Under the pieces are notes generated by a model. That model was not told the DNA's origin. It was given only the letters and a program-made list of their open reading frames with translations, and made no database searches. A DNA stretch of 20,316 nt, taken from assembly GCA_910584525.1 (NCBI GenBank), contig CAJUAT010000049.1:1-20316 (forward strand), written 5' to 3'. The position numbers were made by a program, and so were the translations under genes. Origin of the DNA: an uncultured Muribaculaceae bacterium. GTDB lineage: Bacteria > Bacteroidota > Bacteroidia > Bacteroidales > Muribaculaceae. Shown one piece after another: positions 15,424 through 20,316 of this stretch. Numbering within the stretch: position 1 is the first letter of the stretch; every line of letters begins with the position of its first letter.

Positions 15424-16707
15424 TTACCAGCTTCCGGAAGCGCCGCCACCCCCTGAGGCACCGCCGCCGAAACCGCCGCCGGAGAAACCGCCCCCTCCTC
15501 CGCCACGGCCCATGGAGCCGAGCACCGCGCCCGCTATCAGGGCTGCTCCGGACCCGTCGTCCTTGCGCGGCAGCTTATAGGGCTTGTTGAGCCGGTGATG
15601 ACAGAACTCGCATTCAAAGATTCTCTCGCCGAGTCCTTCGCGACGGGTGGTGGGTGGTATCCGCACGATATCTTCCTTCAGACACATCGCAACCGTATGG
15701 CAACGCGGACATTCCGTGTATTTGGTCTGCTTTGTCTTGAAGGGGAATCGCTCCACGGTGCCGCATTCGGGGCATTCCCACACGTCGTAATCCACGGTGT
15801 CGAGACGTTCCTCGAAATCCTGCGAGGCACTGAGCAATTCGTTGTCCTCCTCTTCGGAAAGCTTGTTCATGGCATGGCCGCAGGTAGGACATCTGCGTTT
15901 CTTGTTACGCGAGACGCGGTAGATCATCAGGGCTATGAGCCAGAAAATCAGTCCCGTGCCCAGGGAGCACAAGCCCAGCACAAGGAATGTGGAGAGATGG
16001 TTGCGCCACATCATGGACTGTTCGTAACCCTTGACCTTCCGGGAGCGGGCAAGGTCGTAACAGAAGAGGCCCAAAGCTGTGAAGAAGAGTATGGCGGCCA
16101 CAATGCAAAGGAACTCCCATATCACGTCGGCGGATAAGGTTTCCATCGCGCCGGCATAGTTGTCAGGTTGTTCCGACCTTAGTTCTTCGGCCACGGCGGG
16201 GTCGGAAAGTGCGTCGGCCATTAGAGCGGTGGCGCCGTTGACGGCCGCGTCAAGGTCGTTGTCATCGCGCATGGCGGGAATCACCGTGCGGTTGATGATG
16301 TTCTTGCAGGCCATGTCGGTGAGGACGCCTTCCACGCCGTAACCCGTCTCTATACGCACATAGTGCTGGTCGGGAACTATCACCAACAGGACGCCGTTGT
16401 CTTTGTCGCTCTTTCCCAGACCCCAGTGTTTGAAGAGGTCGTTGCTCCATTCTTCCACCGACATGTCGCCGATGTCGGGCACGACTGCCACGGCCACCTC
16501 GCAGGTAGTGGTCTGGCGCAGCGAGTATAGCCGCTCGTTGACTCCGCGCTTCGTGTCGGCGTCGAGCAGTCCCTCGGGGTCGCTTATGAAGTTGTGGCGG
16601 TCGGCGACATTGGGATTCGCCAGCTTGTCGGGGGCATATGCGGCTCCCATGCAGAGGGCCGTTATCACGAGCATGATGCCCGTCATCAGAATTCTTCTTG
16701 TTTTCAT
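15424..16707 (-). CDS. TPM-domain (YgcG-like) membrane protein with tandem zinc-ribbon motifs
   Basis: A 427-aa protein with a signal peptide (about 1-24) and a TPM domain (about 33-170), including NFISDPEGLLDADTKRGVNE, CEVAVAVVPDIGDMSVEEW, NGVLLVIVPDQHYVRIETGYGVEG. Two membrane segments follow, near 193-217 and 237-260. Four Cys pairs then appear: CPTC (about 271), CPEC (309), CPRC (333) and CEFC (363), enough for two zinc ribbons. The last 30 residues are mostly Gly and Ser, a usual YgcG-type tail, ending SGSW. TPM proteins are envelope proteins linked to stress or protein turnover in other systems. The start codon overlaps the dgt stop by ATGA (16704-16707), so it is translationally coupled. 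The domain call is firm. Confidence 0.85.
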   Translation of the reverse strand: MKTRRILMTGIMLVITALCMGAAYAPDKLANPNVADRHNFISDPEGLLDADTKRGVNERLYSLRQTTTCEVAVAVVPDIGDMSVEEWSNDLFKHWGLGKSDKDNGVLLVIVPDQHYVRIETGYGVEGVLTDMACKNIINRTVIPAMRDDNDLDAAVNGATALMADALSDPAVAEELRSEQPDNYAGAMETLSADVIWEFLCIVAAILFFTALGLFCYDLARSRKVKGYEQSMMWRNHLSTFLVLGLCSLGTGLIFWLIALMIYRVSRNKKRRCPTCGHAMNKLSEEEDNELLSASQDFEERLDTVDYDVWECPECGTVERFPFKTKQTKYTECPRCHTVAMCLKEDIVRIPPTTRREGLGERIFECEFCHHRLNKPYKLPRKDDGSGAALIAGAVLGSMGRGGGGGGFSGGGFGGGASGGGGASGSW

Positions 16708-18044
16708 ACTGCCGGAAGGCTGTGTCCGTTTAATTTTCTGTAAAGGTCGAGGGCATATACGTCGGTCATTCCGGAGACGTGGTCGAGGGCGCTCTGGAGG
16801 CGGCCGTAGACGCTTCCGGTACGCGTGTCGTACTGCCCGGGTATTATGTTCAGCAGGAGCCGTGAGGAGTTGCGTTCAGGGTTCATGACCGCTTCTACAA
16901 GGGCATCCATAAGGTATGTTATGATTCTGTTGCCGGCAATCTCTATGTCCACAACCTCGCGGGCGTTGTAGATTTTACCCCAGGCTGTGGCCGAGCAGTC
17001 GGCGTATGCCTGTCGGAGAGTATTATCCACCCCGTCGAGAAGTGTGCCGGCATATCTGCCGCCGAGGATTGCTTCCTCATTGTCGAGAAAGACACGTGCC
17101 GAGTCCTCCACGAGCTTTCCTATCACTATTGAGCGGAGATATGCTATTTTCTCGTTGGGGTCGTCGAGGCGGTTCATGCTCCGCAGGCATTTGTCGCGGG
17201 CGCCGGTCTCCATGAAGCCCAGAAAGAGGTCTATCACATGGCCGGTGTCGAGGATTCTGAGCTTATGGGCATCCTCTATGTCCATAATCTGATAACAGAT
17301 GTCGTCGGCGGCCTCCACGACATAAACGAGGGGGTGTCGCGTGAATCTGCCGGGCTGGATTTCGGGGATTCCGAGGGTGGATGCCACGCGCCGGTATATC
17401 TCGTCCTCGCTCTCGAAGAAGCCGAACTTCCCCTTGGTGCCGGCATGCAGGGAGGTATGGGGATATTTTACCACGGCGGCGAGCGTGGAGTAGGTCATGG
17501 CCATGCCGCCGTTGCGACGTCCCTTGAACTGGTGCGTGAGCAGACGGAAAGAGTTGGCGTTACCTTCGAAATGTATGAGGTCGGCCCATTGGCGCTCCGT
17601 AAGACGTCTCTGCAGTTCCTGCCCGGGGCCTTCGCTGAAGTAGGCCGAGATGGTTTTTTCGCCGGAATGTCCGAAAGGAGGGTTTCCGAGGTCATGGCAC
17701 AGACATGCCGCCGCCACTATGTCGCGGATGTTGTCGAAGAGGCCGTCGCTGTTGCCGTGGCGTTCCTTGAGGCCGAGGGCTATCTCGTGACCTAACGAAC
17801 GCCCCACGCTCGATACCTCCAGGGAATGCGTGAGCCGGTTGTGCACAAAGATGCTTCCCGGCAAGGGAAACACCTGCGTCTTGTTCTGCAGCCGCCTGAA
17901 GGGCGAAGAGAATATCAGCCGGTCATAGTCGCGCTGGAAGTCCGACCGCGTATGCCGCCGGTCGTCATGGTACTCCTCCAGTCCCAGTCGCCGGTCGGTA
18001 ATAAGTCGCCCCCACTCCATAGGCTTTATTTCACTCTCACTCAT
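16704..18044 (-). CDS. dgt: Deoxyguanosinetriphosphate triphosphohydrolase
   Basis: A 446-aa HD-domain enzyme that hydrolyses dGTP to deoxyguanosine and triphosphate (EC 3.1.5.1), limiting dNTP pools. Metal ligands are visible in the HD order: LTHSLEV (71-77, His73), LCHDLGNPPFGHSGE (115-129, His117-Asp118) and VEAADDICYQ (243-252). The family block HFEGNANSFRLLT is at 158-170, and the N-terminal FSSPFRRLQNKTQVFPLP block at 45-62 is typical. The length fits the family. The start has a good purine-rich ribosome binding site (AAGGGAGAG) just upstream. It is followed by the TPM gene through a 4-nt overlap. dGTPases of this class are also known to act in defence against phages, but nothing in this context points to that role. 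Confidence 0.9.
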   Translation of the reverse strand: MSESEIKPMEWGRLITDRRLGLEEYHDDRRHTRSDFQRDYDRLIFSSPFRRLQNKTQVFPLPGSIFVHNRLTHSLEVSSVGRSLGHEIALGLKERHGNSDGLFDNIRDIVAAACLCHDLGNPPFGHSGEKTISAYFSEGPGQELQRRLTERQWADLIHFEGNANSFRLLTHQFKGRRNGGMAMTYSTLAAVVKYPHTSLHAGTKGKFGFFESEDEIYRRVASTLGIPEIQPGRFTRHPLVYVVEAADDICYQIMDIEDAHKLRILDTGHVIDLFLGFMETGARDKCLRSMNRLDDPNEKIAYLRSIVIGKLVEDSARVFLDNEEAILGGRYAGTLLDGVDNTLRQAYADCSATAWGKIYNAREVVDIEIAGNRIITYLMDALVEAVMNPERNSSRLLLNIIPGQYDTRTGSVYGRLQSALDHVSGMTDVYALDLYRKLNGHSLPAV

Positions 18045-18106
18045 CTCTCCCTTTCTTCATTCATATTCATTTATAACGCACATATTCAAAGAAAGAGTAC
18101 CCAACT

Positions 18107-18177
18107 CTCCTGTTCTCCCGTTCTCCCGTCAAAAAAATATTCAGCTCACCCGTCAAAAAATTAACAGTTCTCCTGTC
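18107..18177 (-). repeat. About three degenerate 24-bp repeats at the end of the AAA/PD-(D/E)XK gene
   Basis: Units at roughly 18155-18177, 18131-18154 and 18107-18130. On the - strand each starts GAC(A/G)GG(A/T)GA(A/G)C, and the first two end in a T run. The first unit holds the last codons and the stop (18161-18163) of the ATPase gene; the others follow without a gap. A period of 24 nt equals eight codons, and the shared frame beyond the stop would read N-x-FLTGE repeats. Confidence 0.7.
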
Positions 18178-19729
18178 GGGCGAGCCAGGCGGTGATGTTG
18201 CGTTCGGTGGTGCTGAAGGTGATGCCCAGGTCGATAATCGGGCGCGGGTCGCCGGCAAACTGCCGGGCGTAGTCTTTCTTGCGGATCTGCTCCAGCGCCT
18301 CCTCCGGCGTGCCGTCGCGCTTCAGCTCTATGATGTAGATATAGTTGCGCATGCTCAGCAGCATGTCGATGCGGCCGTCCGACGTGTGCCATTCCGGACG
18401 CGCGTCGACTCCTATCAGCATGAAGATGATGAAGAGATTGTTCTCGTAATGCAGCTCCACAGCCTTCTCGGCGAACTCATAGGGAATCCCGGCCATGAAC
18501 GACCGCAGACGCTCCATGGCCTCGTCGATTCTCCTCTCCTCCAGCAGCCTGCGCACCTCGCGCACATGCTTCGAAATTGTTCCGTCGTCATCGGCCATAT
18601 AATGCTCCGCGAGATTGTCGAAGAGACCCTTGCGCACCTCCAGATTGGGGATGCCGAGATGATAAAGGTCATAGTCCTCATACCCCTTGATGGTCAGGTA
18701 ACCCGTCTGGTATAGCAATGCCACAGGCTTGGTACGGGATATATCGCTTGCCGACAAAGTCCTTCCTTCCACTGTCTCCTGGAACATCTCTGGCAGGAAA
18801 CCGCCTCCGCTCTGAATGCGGCGTATCAGGAACTCCGGTGTACCGCTCTGAAACCAGTAGGCCCCGATTTCACGATTGTTGAATGCCCACAACAGACTGA
18901 AGGGATTATATATGTCGGGACTCTGTCTGGTGAAATGATAACCGTCGTAATTGGCTTTGAGCAGAGCAACGGCCCCCTCATGGTCAGTATCATACTCCCG
19001 GGCCAGCAAATCTATTCCCTCCTTGAAGTTGGCGGCAAGCTCAGCCTCTGTGATTCCGCAGAGTGCCGAATAATCACGATGAAGCGATATATCGTATAGG
19101 TTGTTGAGACCGCTGAATATGGTCATCTTGCTGAAGCGGCTCACGCCCGTAAGCATCGTGAACCGGATGTACTGGTCAAGGTCTTTTATGTTGACATAGA
19201 TGGATTTCAGCAGCAGCCTGTGCGCCTCGCTGCGCTCCGGGTCGTGCATCGTCTCTATCAGCGGATTGTCGTACTCATCGATGAGAATCACCACTGTCTG
19301 ACCCGTAGCTTTATAGGCTGCCTTGATGATATTCCTGAAGCGTACCGACAGGTTCTGTGTCTCTACCGGAACATCATAGAGCCTTTCCCATTCAAGGAAC
19401 TGATTGCCGAGTATGTCTTCCAGACTATCATCTTCAGCGGCGTGGAAAGTGGCCAGACTGAGTGTCAGCACCGGATGCACCGTCCATTCCGATTCCAGAC
19501 GCTCCATGGCCAACCCCGTGAAGAGCTCCTTCTTCCCTTCGAAATAGGCCTGTATCGTCGATAGGAGCAGGCTCTTGCCGAAACGGCGTGGCCGCGACAG
19601 AAACACACTTTTGCTCGACATGACAAGGTTGTAGATCAACTCGGTCTTGTCGACATAGAGGTATCCGAGCGTGCGCAACGACTCGAAGCTCTGGATGCCT
19701 ATGGGATAACGAACAGTAATATTGGCCAT
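18161..19729 (-). CDS. AAA-ATPase-like / PD-(D/E)XK nuclease family protein
   Basis: A 522-aa protein of the family combining an AAA-ATPase-like domain and a C-terminal PD-(D/E)XK nuclease-fold domain (PF09820 plus PF08011 type), which is highly paralogous in Bacteroidetes. Visible: YPIGIQSFESLRTLGYLYVD (8-27), RPRRFGKS (46-53, Walker A), ILIDEYDNPL around 146-156 (Walker B), ADDDGTISKHVREVRRLLEE in the middle, and the nuclease motif Asp455 with Glu468-Leu-Lys470 (GRIDML ... IIELK). I chose MANITV (ATG complement at 19727-19729) as the start. An upstream in-frame Met would add 44 residues encoded inside the repeat unit, and AAGGA sits just before this ATG. Cellular role is unknown; transfer, repair or defence have been considered for relatives. 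Confidence 0.85.
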   Translation of the reverse strand: MANITVRYPIGIQSFESLRTLGYLYVDKTELIYNLVMSSKSVFLSRPRRFGKSLLLSTIQAYFEGKKELFTGLAMERLESEWTVHPVLTLSLATFHAAEDDSLEDILGNQFLEWERLYDVPVETQNLSVRFRNIIKAAYKATGQTVVILIDEYDNPLIETMHDPERSEAHRLLLKSIYVNIKDLDQYIRFTMLTGVSRFSKMTIFSGLNNLYDISLHRDYSALCGITEAELAANFKEGIDLLAREYDTDHEGAVALLKANYDGYHFTRQSPDIYNPFSLLWAFNNREIGAYWFQSGTPEFLIRRIQSGGGFLPEMFQETVEGRTLSASDISRTKPVALLYQTGYLTIKGYEDYDLYHLGIPNLEVRKGLFDNLAEHYMADDDGTISKHVREVRRLLEERRIDEAMERLRSFMAGIPYEFAEKAVELHYENNLFIIFMLIGVDARPEWHTSDGRIDMLLSMRNYIYIIELKRDGTPEEALEQIRKKDYARQFAGDPRPIIDLGITFSTTERNITAWLARQENC

Positions 19730-19778
19730 GACAGAATCCTTAAGAGCGCGTTCCTTAAAATTTCGGGGTCGTAGGGGT

Positions 19779-19868
19779 CGCAGACTTGAGGCGATTTTAG
19801 TCGGTTGCTGAAGGAGCATACCGAGGTATGTGACTGACAGCAAGCGGCTGAAAGCGGCCAAGTCTGCG
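19779..19868. other. Nested hairpin inside the left arm of the 474-bp unit
   Basis: CGCAGACTTG (19779-19788) pairs with CAAGTCTGCG (19859-19868). Inside, TTGCTG (19805-19810) pairs with CAGCAA (19838-19843), and CATAC (19817-19821) with GTATG (19826-19830) around the loop CGAG. All arms are perfect. About 90 nt in total. Confidence 0.7.
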
Positions 19869-20088
19869 AGGGCGAAGGTAACTTCCTCCGCGTCAGGGCC
19901 TCCGATTTTGTTAAAATGCGCTTATAATTCATTTATGCTAATTACTACCTTTTTACAAATCGCGTATCCTTATATTGAAGAATAATAATAAATCCTTATT
20001 CTCTGATGCTGGGACCGGAAGGGTATTGAACGAGGTATTTTTCAATCATAGGAAAACTCCGACGACATTTAAATTACCTCCGCCCCGT

Positions 20089-20174
20089 CTCTTTTCGGCA
20101 TCTTCCCCGAGGTCTCGTCGGTCACGATGCCCGCATCGCTCCCTCCTCGACTCGGGAAATCTGCTCGAAAAGAG
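20089..20174. other. Nested hairpin inside the right arm of the 474-bp unit
   Basis: CTCTTTTCG (20089-20097) pairs with CGAAAAGAG (20166-20174), CCCGAG (20106-20111) with CTCGGG (20151-20156), and CGATG (20125-20129) with CATCG (20134-20138) around CCCG. About 86 nt, in mirror position to the left hairpin. Confidence 0.7.
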
Positions 20175-20221
20175 CCGCCCCTACGGCCTCGAGATTTTAA
20201 GGAACGCGCTCTTATTTGCTA

Positions 20222-20252
20222 CAAATATAACACATTTTTCCCATAATACAAA
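20222..20252 (-). promoter_or_regulatory. Strong predicted promoter reading into the 474-bp unit and the AAA gene
   Basis: On the - strand TTTG (20249-20252) and TATATTTG (20222-20229) are 19 nt apart, both perfect to the Bacteroidetes consensus. The start would be near 20215, at the first bases of the right arm. A transcript from here to the AAA gene would have a leader of about 485 nt. No gene is evident from 20230 to the window end. Confidence 0.65.
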
Positions 20253-20316
20253 ACATCGCAAAGACAGCAGCCGTTTCTCTGAAGCGACAATATTAATTTG
20301 TGCGTATCGTTTTATA

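Larger units (their letters stand above)
19741..20214 (-). repeat. 474-bp gene-free unit bounded by 38-nt complementary arms
   Basis: The outer 21 nt, starting TAAGAGCGCGTTCCTTAAAA at 19741, is exactly the reverse complement of 20194-20214. Pairing continues inward to 19778 and 20177, 38 nt in all with only four non-Watson-Crick positions. Next inside are two nested hairpins (19779-19868 and 20089-20174) and a central AT-rich part with no convincing gene. No matching target-site duplication flanks it (TCCT on one side, TTTG on the other). It may be a MITE-like mobile repeat or the structured leader of the neighbouring gene. It ends 11 nt before the start codon at 19729. Confidence 0.75.

Noticed and set aside
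19730..19861. 44-residue N-terminal extension of the AAA/PD-(D/E)XK protein
   Set aside because: It is encoded within the arm and hairpin of the repeat unit, while family members start near YPIGIQSFE. The ATG at 19729 has AAGGA upstream.

Overview
The window looks like a chromosomal segment from a gut-type Bacteroidales, most likely Muribaculaceae. Several signs agree on the order: Bacteroidetes-type promoters (TTTG, about 20 nt, TAnnTTTG), few Shine-Dalgarno sequences, many lipoproteins, a class III fructose-1,6-bisphosphatase, a PepSY-like periplasmic protein and an AAA-ATPase/PD-(D/E)XK gene of a family expanded in this group. The family-level placement is from general impression only.

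Region 1 (1-6060) is an accessory, defence-type module on the + strand. A DUF3791 gene is followed by a truncated DUF3990 gene (35 codons), which overlaps the next start by ATGA. Then come two tightly linked large genes: a subunit with the AdoMet-binding motifs of an N6-adenine methyltransferase, and a 1322-aa GIY-YIG-like nuclease + DEAD/DEAH helicase + Eco57I-like methylase polypeptide that carries the NPPY catalytic motif. A broken AbiH-like gene closes the module. The second half of the methylase domain, probably the target-recognition region, is visibly more AT-rich than its flanks.

Region 2 (6072-11013, + strand) is core-like: a PepSY-like periplasmic protein with its own promoter and terminator, a membrane-anchored GH24-type lysozyme, a lipoprotein, an acyl-ACP thioesterase and class III FBPase.

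Region 3 (11038-14364, - strand) is an apparent operon from a recognisable promoter: pyrE, a SRPBCC-fold protein, a Rieske-like lipoprotein whose metal ligands seem to be all cysteines, and a LysE-family permease fused to a large C-terminal beta-rich domain. Region 4 (14496-18044, - strand) holds dgt, a TPM-domain membrane protein overlapping it by ATGA, and a DUF3298-type lipoprotein whose 3' end is duplicated in tandem.

Region 5 (18107-20316) holds an AAA-ATPase/PD-(D/E)XK gene on the - strand. Upstream is a 474-bp gene-free unit bounded by 38-nt complementary arms, with a ~90-nt nested hairpin just inside each arm. A good -strand promoter lies just outside the distal arm, so a transcript would begin at one arm and reach the start codon just after the other. 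This unit, and the division of methyltransferase motifs between two proteins in region 1, are the two most notable features. No rRNA, tRNA or CRISPR array was seen.
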